Source of the DNA: Providencia manganoxydans
GTDB lineage: Bacteria; Pseudomonadota; Gammaproteobacteria; Enterobacterales; Enterobacteriaceae
Direction of reading: 5' to 3'
NCBI RefSeq assembly: GCF_016618195.1
Contig: NZ_CP067099.1
Location: 2,232,001 to 2,296,000 of the forward strand
DNA: 64,000 nt
The translations under genes were made by a program, and so were the position numbers. How positions within the stretch are numbered: the first letter of the stretch is position 1; the number at the start of each line of letters is the position of its first letter. This document shows positions 56,019 to 64,000 of the stretch, piece by piece. A model generated the notes under the pieces. It was not told the DNA's origin and ran no database searches. It saw only the letters and a program-made list of their open reading frames with translations.

Positions 56019-59000
56019 AATTACAGCTATCGTCTTGGGCGATAACTCGCCCTATCCCGACTATTGTCATTTTTTTGGCGCTGACCATCGCAGGTATATT
56101 TTCATTTATTAATTTACCCGTGACTGCAAATCCTGTCATTAACTTTCCAATTGTCACCGTAACCGTTACTCAAGATGGCTCATCACCCACCGAACTTGAA
56201 AATGCGGTTACCAAACAAGTTGAACGTGCCGTTTCTGGTATTCCAGGTATTCGTCATATTTCATCTACTATTACTGAAGGTGTTTCAACCACTACCGTTG
56301 AATTTGATTTAAATATTGATTCATATATTGCGACCAACGATATTCGCGAACAAATTTCGCAAATTAGAAGTGATTTACCACAAACTATCGATGAACCGTT
56401 AATTAATCGTATTGATGTCGAAGGAGGGGCAATTTTACGTTATGCCGTTGCATCGGATAGTCAGTCAATTGCCGATTTGTCTTGGTTTGTTGATGATACA
56501 ATTAGCAAACAACTTATTATGATCCCCGGCGTACAAAAAGTTAGCCGTTTAGGTGGTGCAGAAAGTGTTATACGTGTTGAGCCTGATGCAAATAAACTAG
56601 CTGCATTACAGCTTTCAATTGTTAGCCTTAATGAATTACTGCGCAGTGTGCATCAAAATTCAGCAGGTGGCTCATCTAAATATAACGCATTACAACACAC
56701 CATCCGTGTGTTAGGCGAAAAGAATAATATCGATGAAATCAAAAATATCCAGTTACCTGTTGGTGAACAACAATGGATTAAACTTGATGAAATTGCGACC
56801 ATTTATCATGGACAAAAAACCTCGAAAACTTTTTCCCAATTAAATGGGGCCGATGTAGTTGGTTTTGCGGTTTTTCGTGCGAAAGATTCGAGTGATACCG
56901 TAGTCGCAGCAGGTGTAGATAACGCAATTGCAGAGTTAAAACAAAAACATCCTGATATTGAGATTCAGCTGGTTTCTTCAACCGTCAAATATACCGAATC
57001 CAGTTATCATTTAACTATCCAAACGCTATTAGAAGGTGCATTCTTAACGGTCATCATCGTTTTCTTCTTTTTAAAGAGTTGGCGAGCCACCTTAGTGGCC
57101 GCAGTGGCTCTGCCTCTATCAATATTACCCACCTTTTTTATACTGGCGCTATTTGGTTATACATTAAATAGTATTACCTTATTAGCTTTAACGTTAGTGA
57201 TTGGTATTTTAGTCGATGATGCTATTGTTGAAATTGAAAATATTCAAAAATATATTGAGCGCGGAGAACGCCCTTATTTAGCGGCATTAAAAGCATCAGA
57301 TGCGATTGGTTTTGCCATTGTTGCTATTACATTAACGATTGTTGCCGTATTTTTACCGGTTAGCTTTATTGGTGGTTTCGTCGGTAAATATTTTGTTCCC
57401 TTTGGTATCACCGTTTCTGCCGCCGTATTGTCCTCTTTATTAGTGGCTCGGTTGGTTACGCCATTAATGGCTGCATATTTGCTATTACCCAGCAAAAGAA
57501 CTATTACAGAACACACGACACCACAGTGGATTGTGAACTATACAAAGTTGTTATTGGCTACCTTAAAGCACCGTAAATTAGCACTTTCATTGGCACTGAT
57601 GTTCTTAGTGGGTTCTGTTTCAACAGTCGCTTATTTACCTGCTGGTTTTATGCCTGAAGGTGATATTAGCGTTAGCCAAATTGAGGTTGAATTACCTCCA
57701 GGTACACCTGTCGAAGAAACACAGCAAGCTATTATTCATATGGCATCATTATTACACCAGCGAGAAGAGATTAAATCTATCTACACTATTGCAGGGATCA
57801 GCGACGATGCTGAGGGTATCGCTCAACATAAAGGCCAATTAATTTTAACGTTAACTGAACCCGATGAAAGGGAAATGTCACAAAAACAATTCGAAAACTC
57901 GATTGCACATTTACTTCAGCAAAGCCCTGACGCTCGTTACACTTTCAGTAATAGTGATGGCAATAAAGAGTTTTCACTCACCTTTACAGGTACAGACCCA
58001 CAAGAACTAGAACATCAAATGCATATATTGCGTGACAGTATTGCTAAGATAAAAGGCATTAATAATGTTCGCGTGGTTAAGCCATTATTGCGTAAAGAGC
58101 TAATCGTTAAACCAATTACTCGCGATCTTGGCCGTACCGCCGTTAATGTCGATGAAATCGCCAATACTTTGCGTGTTGCTACAATGGGAGAAGCTAATTC
58201 ACGAAGTGCGAAATTTAACTTACCGGAACGCCAATTAGCCTTACAGGTGATATTACCCGATTACCAGAAAGATGATGTCAACGTTTTGAATAATCTTTAT
58301 GTACGCAATAACCAACAACAAAATATTCCTATAAAGTCGATAGCAAATATTGATTTTAGCGATGGCCCATCACAGATTGACCGTATCAATCGCTCCAGAA
58401 AAATGTCAATTGAGGGTAACTTAGAGGGATTAACCTTGGGTGAAGCGTTAGAAAGTGTCATGGCATTACCCGAATACAACGCTCTACCAACGAGTGTGAC
58501 TCAATTAGAATATGGCGATATGGAATATATGAATGACATGTTCAATCGTTTTAGTACCACAATGCTATTTAGTATTTTACTCGTTTTTGCCATCTTAATT
58601 ATTTTATTTAAGGATTTCATGCAGCCTATTACTATTTTAGCTGCATTACCCTTTTCCATTGGCGGTGCGATTATTGCTTTAGTGTTATATGGTGCCATGA
58701 TTGATTTACCGGTGATTATCGGTATTTTGATGTTAATGGGGATCGTGACTAAAAACTCAATATTATTAGTCGAATTTATCTTAGAAAAAGAGCGTTCGGG
58801 CTTAAGCCGTGAATTAGCAATTGTCGAAGCCGGTCAAGAACGGATCCGCCCTATTATTATGACAACATTTGCCATGATCGCAGGAATGATACCATTAGTA
58901 TTAACGACAGGTGCTGATGCAGGCTTTAGAGCACCAATGGCTGTTGCTGTCATTGGTGGGTTATTAAGCTCTACGGTATTGAGTTTATTATTTGTCCCCG

Positions 59001-59101
59001 TCATTTATAGCTTTATTGATGACCTAAAAAAGAAACTATTGCCGCTACTAGCGAAGTTTACATCCGTAACAAAAGCAGATCGTGATGTAAAACATTGGTA
59101 A
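56015..59101 (+). CDS. RND efflux pump, inner-membrane subunit
   Basis: A 1028-aa proton-driven exporter of the HAE-1/AcrB superfamily with 12 helices and two large periplasmic loops. The proton-relay acidic pair is in TLVIGILVDDAIVEIENIQK (DD in helix 4), and the second half has GIVTKNSILLVEFILE as the equivalent of the Lys-bearing helix 10 region. The N-terminal WAITRPIPTIVIFLAL is typical. No outer-membrane factor gene is adjacent, so it probably uses TolC. Drug specificity is unknown. It is translationally coupled to the adaptor gene. Confidence 0.93.
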   Translation: MKLQLSSWAITRPIPTIVIFLALTIAGIFSFINLPVTANPVINFPIVTVTVTQDGSSPTELENAVTKQVERAVSGIPGIRHISSTITEGVSTTTVEFDLNIDSYIATNDIREQISQIRSDLPQTIDEPLINRIDVEGGAILRYAVASDSQSIADLSWFVDDTISKQLIMIPGVQKVSRLGGAESVIRVEPDANKLAALQLSIVSLNELLRSVHQNSAGGSSKYNALQHTIRVLGEKNNIDEIKNIQLPVGEQQWIKLDEIATIYHGQKTSKTFSQLNGADVVGFAVFRAKDSSDTVVAAGVDNAIAELKQKHPDIEIQLVSSTVKYTESSYHLTIQTLLEGAFLTVIIVFFFLKSWRATLVAAVALPLSILPTFFILALFGYTLNSITLLALTLVIGILVDDAIVEIENIQKYIERGERPYLAALKASDAIGFAIVAITLTIVAVFLPVSFIGGFVGKYFVPFGITVSAAVLSSLLVARLVTPLMAAYLLLPSKRTITEHTTPQWIVNYTKLLLATLKHRKLALSLALMFLVGSVSTVAYLPAGFMPEGDISVSQIEVELPPGTPVEETQQAIIHMASLLHQREEIKSIYTIAGISDDAEGIAQHKGQLILTLTEPDEREMSQKQFENSIAHLLQQSPDARYTFSNSDGNKEFSLTFTGTDPQELEHQMHILRDSIAKIKGINNVRVVKPLLRKELIVKPITRDLGRTAVNVDEIANTLRVATMGEANSRSAKFNLPERQLALQVILPDYQKDDVNVLNNLYVRNNQQQNIPIKSIANIDFSDGPSQIDRINRSRKMSIEGNLEGLTLGEALESVMALPEYNALPTSVTQLEYGDMEYMNDMFNRFSTTMLFSILLVFAILIILFKDFMQPITILAALPFSIGGAIIALVLYGAMIDLPVIIGILMLMGIVTKNSILLVEFILEKERSGLSRELAIVEAGQERIRPIIMTTFAMIAGMIPLVLTTGADAGFRAPMAVAVIGGLLSSTVLSLLFVPVIYSFIDDLKKKLLPLLAKFTSVTKADRDVKHW

Positions 59102-59105
59102 TAAA

Positions 59106-59131
59106 TAAAAAGGGCTTAATTGCCCTTTTTA
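59106..59131. terminator. bidirectional terminator after the RND pump
   Basis: AAAAAGGGC (59107-59115) / GCCCTTTTT (59122-59130). The T-run on both strands lets it serve the pump gene and the converging 59166 gene. Confidence 0.85.
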
Positions 59132-59165
59132 TTTAAATAATTAGTAAAACAAATAATTTCTAAGT

Positions 59166-60527
59166 CTATTTATTTAATGTTCTATATTGGGTTTGTTCAA
59201 TGACCCTATGAGCCTGCTCATTTTCTTGATTTGTGGTTTCTATCACTTTCATTTCACTACTGCCCGCAGGTAAGGCTCTATCTAATGTGAGCTCAGCATC
59301 TGACTTCGCAATAATATCTTGTAGTTGTTGATGTTGATGACACCAAATAGCATCAACATCATGATCACGTTGGGTATCGCGCTGCGAAGAAAATGCAACA
59401 GTACGTGCTTGAAAACGAGTTTGTTTCCCTCCAAGCTCCAAACCATAGCCAGGCGTAGCCGGATGAGTCACCACCACTTGGCCATTTGCTAGCCATGAGG
59501 CAACAGAACTATCACGCACTTCATAACCTAATTTGCTAAGCCCTTCAAGGACGATGGTACGCTGAGCTTGAGTGACAATTTGTTGTTCTAATTGCGCTAT
59601 GGCGGCTTCTATTTGTATGATCAGTTGCTCAATTTGCATAATTGAAGCGCTTGATGATAATTGACTAGCTTGCTGGCTGAGTAAGGTGAATTCTGTGCTG
59701 TTAAAGCTATTGAGCTCATCACTAACTTGTTCTAACCGTTCCATCAGTTCAATACGTTTTTGACTGTCATGTAGCTGTGCGGCGATCGTCATGATCAATG
59801 AGTCCGCGCGAACATGGCGCTGGGTACCTTCAGGCATTAATTCAATTTCAGCTAACGTCTCTGAATAGCCTATAACTTGTTGTTCTCCTGCTAAAATCTT
59901 TACTTTTTCAATCATCAAAGCAATCTGTTCACACTGCATAGAAAACGGGGTTTGTGGAACTCTACTGTGCCAAAATACGTTCTTGCTATCGGACTGAGCT
60001 TTTAATTGTTTAAGTAACTCACTTTGATGCGTTGAAGGAATCCGTGCGAGATTTTCAATTAATGAAATTGCACGGAAAGTTAGATTGGCTAACTGTTCTT
60101 GATCTAATGAACTTGCTCGTTGCAACTCAGTCATTAACGCGGTTTCATTAGGAGCTTGCTGTTGTAGTAGCGTAATCAACCCTACAAGGTTGCGTTGTCG
60201 ATGAAATTGACTACGAGCTTGCGCGGCTTGTTCTTCAATCACTTGCTCACGAATTTGACGCATTTCACCGTTAAGACTTGCAATAAAACTCTCCATTTTT
60301 TGATTAAATGAAATGAGTTCTCTCGATTTGAGTCGATATAATCGTTGGCTATGTTCCACTAACTTTCGATGCGCTGCGATGAATTGATCGGTTTTTGCAT
60401 CTTTGTTATGTTGCTGTTCGTTGAGCTTTTGCCATTGTTTAAATACCCGATTCATGACTGCAAGTTGACGTTGGCAAAGGATTTCATGCCTTTCTCGTAC
60501 TGAAATTTGATAAACCGCGGAGCTCAT
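59166..60527 (-). CDS. large coiled-coil protein next to the helicase gene
   Basis: A 453-aa soluble protein that I cannot place in a known family. Heptad-rich helices occupy about residues 10-330 (for example RQIREQVIEEQAAQARSQFH and QIEQLIIQIEAAIAQLEQQI). A small mixed domain (GLSKLGYEVRDSSVASWLAN through YGLELGGKQTRFQ) follows near 330-385. It starts eight bases after the stop of the large helicase gene, so the two are cotranscribed. This pairing suggests a partner or regulatory subunit. Confidence 0.72.
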   Translation of the reverse strand: MSSAVYQISVRERHEILCQRQLAVMNRVFKQWQKLNEQQHNKDAKTDQFIAAHRKLVEHSQRLYRLKSRELISFNQKMESFIASLNGEMRQIREQVIEEQAAQARSQFHRQRNLVGLITLLQQQAPNETALMTELQRASSLDQEQLANLTFRAISLIENLARIPSTHQSELLKQLKAQSDSKNVFWHSRVPQTPFSMQCEQIALMIEKVKILAGEQQVIGYSETLAEIELMPEGTQRHVRADSLIMTIAAQLHDSQKRIELMERLEQVSDELNSFNSTEFTLLSQQASQLSSSASIMQIEQLIIQIEAAIAQLEQQIVTQAQRTIVLEGLSKLGYEVRDSSVASWLANGQVVVTHPATPGYGLELGGKQTRFQARTVAFSSQRDTQRDHDVDAIWCHQHQQLQDIIAKSDAELTLDRALPAGSSEMKVIETTNQENEQAHRVIEQTQYRTLNK

Positions 60528-60534
60528 ATTTAAC

Positions 60535-63500
60535 CTATTTAATCATTAATGATGCTTGATGAATTGCTGCAACAAGTTGTTGTTGTGCCTTTTCTCGCTC
60601 GTAATACCATTCTCTCAGCGAGACACGATGGCGAGCCACTACAATACGTTTTAATACCCCTTCTCGCCAGAGTTCTCGTGAACGCGCACGCTGCAATAAC
60701 ATATGGTGTGGCATATCGCATTCTACCCCCAATAAAAATTGCCCAGTGGCTTCATTTTCAATTAAACAATCAAAATAAAATACCCCTACTTGCTCTGTAG
60801 GTGCAATTTTCCAACCTTGAGAACGAATAAATTGGGTGACGGATCCAACAAATGCATCAATCTCTACTTCGGGTTGCGTTTGTGCCGCTTGCGTATAACA
60901 CATTCGATTGAGCAATTTACTGTTTTCTGCTTGCATTAATGGGTCACTCAAGTTTTTAGCGTAAGCTAAATAGCCTTGTAAATAATCACGTGGGATCTCA
61001 GGTTTCCGATATGTCGTGAGTAAATCTGAAATTTCATCGATTGGCATTGATGACATGATCACCACTTGTTGACGCGCCCGAGTGATCGCGACATTTAAAC
61101 GCCGTTCGCCTCCAGTTTGCCCTAATACACCAAAATTACGCCTAAATGTTCCTTGTTGATTACGCCCAAACGTGGTGGAAAATAAAATCACATCACGCTC
61201 ATCACCTTGGACGTTTTCGACATTTTTCACAAAAAATGACATATCTTCATCGTTGGTTTGGCGTTGAGCTTCTTCACTGTAGGCTTGATGAAATTGCTCG
61301 TCCACTAGCGCTTTAGCTCGAATATGTTGATTAATCAATTGAGCCTGTTTTTGGTTAAAGGTGACCACACCAATAGAAGGTCTTTCATTAAATGGGCGCA
61401 ACCAAATTTGAGATAAGTGCTCTACAACTGCTTTTGCTTCATCTTCATTACTTTGATTAACATAAGTACCATTAACGGTGATCAATCTTAATGGTTTAAC
61501 ATCATTCACGATTTTCGTGGAGTGTTGGGCTGGGATATTCAACCGATTTTCATAGAATGCGTAGTTAGAGAAGTTAATCAATTCACGGTAGACTGAACGA
61601 TAGTGAATATCGAGAGAATATACGGGTAATACCGTACGTGCTAGATGCAACAGATCAGGACAATCGCTAATTTGTCGGTAATTCCACTGCTCATCCGCTT
61701 GCTCTTGTTGATCTTCATCTTCATCATGTTCATCATCATCGGTGAGTTTTCCACTAAAAAATTTTGATGGTGGCATCTGTTTTTCATCACCACTGACAAT
61801 CGCCTGCTTTCCTCTAAATAAGGTTGGTAATGCATATTCAATCGGCATTTGTGATGCTTCATCATAAATGACACTGTCAAACAGACCTGCTTTAAGTGGT
61901 AGAATCTGACTTGCTACATCCGGTGTCATCAACCAAACTGGACGCAATTGCATTAATCCAAGCTCACATCCTTCACTAATAAATTCACGAAGACGCCTAG
62001 CTCTCGGTCCTGTTAGACGTGTAATTGCTTCCCATTCACGGCGGCTAGCTAACATTAATGTATCAATATTGAGAGTTAACGCTTGCTTATTATGCCGTTG
62101 TAATTGATTTTGCAATTCAGCGAGTTGAGCAATCTGTTCTGTGACTTGATTATTATCTAAAGAAAGTACGGGTGATCGGGTTTCAATTTTATTTTTAGCC
62201 GATAACAAAAAGGCATGTTTAACCGTATTGGCTAATTTACTTACCCAATGAGAAGAGTGATCAGCCTCAATCAACGGTCGTAACAAAGCCAATATTTGCC
62301 AATTTGCTGGTGAAAAATGCGCGGTTTCAGCCCTAAATTTTTGAAATCGAGCTAGCTCAGGTAACGCTTTTTTTAACTGTTCAATAGCTGTCGCTAATGA
62401 GTTCCCCGTCATAATAGCATCTTTAAATTGTTGCCAATAAGTTACTGTTAATACAGGTTTTAGCCTATCCAAAATAGCTAAGCTGTTTTGCCTTGCTTCC
62501 GCTTTGTCGATAGCCGCTTCTACTTCGCGGCATTGCTGCATAAATCCAAGTCGTTGCAGTTGAACAATGGCCGATAAAAAATGTTCTGGTTGTGGATAAT
62601 TTGCCAAAGTGGCCGCATTTTGTTCAACTTGTCGAAGCTGTTCAATTAGCGAGCTGAGGGTTTTCTGCCATAACTGTATCGCTGGATTTAGTGGCTCAAT
62701 GTGTAATTGATGGAAGATAGGTAATAGTTCTTGATATAACAGGCGCCATTGTTGCTCGGTATTAATCGTTTTTAATAAACAATCAAACTTAATAACACTA
62801 CTGTTCATTCCACTGGAAGCAACGAATTGAGCGAGTTTGTTTTTTCGACTGTAATAGAAAGGATTTAAAAAACGTAGAAATGAGCCGTGTAATTTCTCCG
62901 AAATAGCACGTGACAGCTGAGATAATGTTAAATTATCCAATGATGCCAATAGCGAAAAATAATGAGATTCTGTTCCTGTGGTATCAATGCTGCTTAAGCG
63001 GTTATTTAGCTGTATTAATTGCTCTATCACCGTAGCACCAATGGTTTGTTTACCCTGCTCATTTAAAAACAAGGTTAGCCACTGCGAAAAGTCGTGCCAT
63101 TGATCGGGGGTCAATAAAGCAAACTGTTGTTTGCACTGCTGGTAAGTTGTTCGATGATCTAGCAATAGCTCTATATTTATTTGATGTTCAATGCCACTCT
63201 CAGTGCTTAAACGCTGAGTTTCTGCCGCGATAAACAATGGAAAAGTCTGCTCAAACAAGCGGTATTCTGGATCATCAAGGTTAAATTGCGCTATTCCATT
63301 CAATGGACTTTGCTCATAATTTAATGCAAACCAGTTAGGGGCATGAATATTAATATCATTGATAAATTGAGTGATACTGTTTTTGTTTTGTAAGACTAAA
63401 ACAGATTGTATTTGATCAATATCCAGCAAATAACGTTCGGCTTTATCAGCAACCAATAACCCTGATAATACCTCTTTATATGACAATTTTAATTGGTCAT

Positions 63501-64000
63501 CATCGGTATACATTGCCTGATAATATTCATCAAGCGTATTTTCACACTGTTCAAGTGTTTGATTAACTTGCCGACGTTGATTGCGCCAATCATCATCGTG
63601 TAACTCGGTTGCCAATTTAACCCATAATTGTTCAAGTTGTTCTCGAACTGCCTGAATAACTTCTCGTGATTTCTGATTTTGATTAATCATTAATACACGA
63701 TCTGCCAATCCACTAGCAACTAAGCGTTTATAAACCACCTCTAATGCAGCGGGCTTTTGACAGATAACTAATGCCGTTTTCTGACGACCAATAGCATCAG
63801 CAATTAAGTTGACAATCGTTTGGCTTTTCCCTGTTCCCGGAGGGCCTTCAATTAATAGTCCGGTTCCTTGGCGAGCAGCCTGTACTACCGCCTCCTGAGA
63901 CGGATCTGGCAGTGATAAAAAGTATTGGTCTTTAGTTTGTTCCTGTCGTGCCCCATCTATACTTTGTTGCTCATTGAGGTTGAGCATGGTGGCTAGTGCT
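60535..64000 (-). CDS. very large SF1 helicase with C-terminal MTES_1575-like nuclease domain, 5' end outside window
   Basis: At least 1154 residues of a superfamily 1 (DNA2/NAM7-like) helicase. Walker A is EGPPGTGKSQTIVNLIADAI. Walker B and motif III lie in SVIYDEASQMPIEYALPTLF and AIVSGDEKQMPPSKFF. The late motifs are NVQGDERDVILFSTTFGRN and RRLNVAITRARQQVVIMSS. The C-terminus has a restriction-endonuclease-like fold: GSVTQFIRSQGWKIAPTEQV, FLLGVECDM and ARSRELWREGVL. The frame remains open to the right edge without a stop, so the ATG at 63987 is probably internal and the full protein larger. The related families include defence and repair proteins. Confidence 0.8.
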   Translation of the reverse strand, partial: ALATMLNLNEQQSIDGARQEQTKDQYFLSLPDPSQEAVVQAARQGTGLLIEGPPGTGKSQTIVNLIADAIGRQKTALVICQKPAALEVVYKRLVASGLADRVLMINQNQKSREVIQAVREQLEQLWVKLATELHDDDWRNQRRQVNQTLEQCENTLDEYYQAMYTDDDQLKLSYKEVLSGLLVADKAERYLLDIDQIQSVLVLQNKNSITQFINDINIHAPNWFALNYEQSPLNGIAQFNLDDPEYRLFEQTFPLFIAAETQRLSTESGIEHQINIELLLDHRTTYQQCKQQFALLTPDQWHDFSQWLTLFLNEQGKQTIGATVIEQLIQLNNRLSSIDTTGTESHYFSLLASLDNLTLSQLSRAISEKLHGSFLRFLNPFYYSRKNKLAQFVASSGMNSSVIKFDCLLKTINTEQQWRLLYQELLPIFHQLHIEPLNPAIQLWQKTLSSLIEQLRQVEQNAATLANYPQPEHFLSAIVQLQRLGFMQQCREVEAAIDKAEARQNSLAILDRLKPVLTVTYWQQFKDAIMTGNSLATAIEQLKKALPELARFQKFRAETAHFSPANWQILALLRPLIEADHSSHWVSKLANTVKHAFLLSAKNKIETRSPVLSLDNNQVTEQIAQLAELQNQLQRHNKQALTLNIDTLMLASRREWEAITRLTGPRARRLREFISEGCELGLMQLRPVWLMTPDVASQILPLKAGLFDSVIYDEASQMPIEYALPTLFRGKQAIVSGDEKQMPPSKFFSGKLTDDDEHDEDEDQQEQADEQWNYRQISDCPDLLHLARTVLPVYSLDIHYRSVYRELINFSNYAFYENRLNIPAQHSTKIVNDVKPLRLITVNGTYVNQSNEDEAKAVVEHLSQIWLRPFNERPSIGVVTFNQKQAQLINQHIRAKALVDEQFHQAYSEEAQRQTNDEDMSFFVKNVENVQGDERDVILFSTTFGRNQQGTFRRNFGVLGQTGGERRLNVAITRARQQVVIMSSMPIDEISDLLTTYRKPEIPRDYLQGYLAYAKNLSDPLMQAENSKLLNRMCYTQAAQTQPEVEIDAFVGSVTQFIRSQGWKIAPTEQVGVFYFDCLIENEATGQFLLGVECDMPHHMLLQRARSRELWREGVLKRIVVARHRVSLREWYYEREKAQQQLVAAIHQASLMIK

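Noticed and set aside
63985..63987. ATG at 63987 as the true start of the helicase
   Set aside because: The frame is open to the edge (codons for ALAT precede it) and helicases of this type are longer. The start probably lies outside.

Overview
The window is a bacterial chromosome segment from the Enterobacterales, most likely Morganellaceae and close to Providencia. The proteins are recognisable orthologues of Escherichia coli proteins, the DNA is AT-rich, and degenerate ERIC elements sit between genes. The gene order keeps several E. coli blocks but joins them differently: acnA / ribA-pgpB-lapA-lapB-pyrF-yciH / osmB / rnb, then nth-rsxEGDCBA-ydgK / ydgJ / add, then ydgA-manA-fumC-tus, then ynfM / ynfL-mlc-bioD2-ynfD-ynfB, then ydfG.

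The main result is that this appears to be the replication terminus of the chromosome. It holds a 28-bp dif-like XerCD site (40923-40950), the tus gene with a Ter site at its start, a second consensus Ter site between yfeH and add, and three exact copies of the MatP-binding matS palindrome (5323, 21358, 54245). Both Ter sites lie left of dif and read on the minus strand. That orientation should stop leftward-moving forks that have already passed dif, as expected of a fork trap.

Layout. 0-6.4 kb: acnA end, an unrecognised gene, hemB (haem), ribA (riboflavin), pgpB, lapA-lapB (LPS control), pyrF-yciH. 6.4-10.2 kb: an AT-rich accessory insert (Sel1 protein, frameshifted CPBP protease, M48 protease, YjgN membrane protein) between yciH and osmB, which are adjacent in E. 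coli. 10.5-20.4 kb: osmB, rnb, and the rsxABCDGE-nth operon (electron transport that resets SoxR, plus endonuclease III). 20.5-28.5 kb: ydgJ, yfeH, Ter, add, ydgA, manA, fumC. 28.5-36.3 kb: tus/Ter, a chitin-active LPMO, ynfM/ynfL, mlc, bioD2, ynfD, ynfB, ydfG.

36-45.8 kb is a looser region around dif: a MuiA-family protein, acetyltransferases, an NAD(P)-binding protein, a truncated Sel1 paralogue, an orphan ORF flanked by direct repeats, a TetR/MFS pair with two strong palindromic operators, and an IS3-family insertion sequence. 45.8-49.6 kb: nemA-nemR (electrophile response), an AadA-like nucleotidyltransferase, selU. 49.7-52 kb is the most unusual piece: a MarR regulator between two partial pyruvate-dehydrogenase-E1-like ORFs, with five TTGCAATTGCAA-like boxes in front of the genes. 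52-64 kb: a secreted-type amidohydrolase, a LysE exporter, an RND efflux pair, and a coiled-coil protein next to a very large SF1 helicase/nuclease that runs off the right edge.

No tRNA, rRNA or CRISPR array was recognised. All family assignments were made by reading the sequence and recalling family members; no database search was run.
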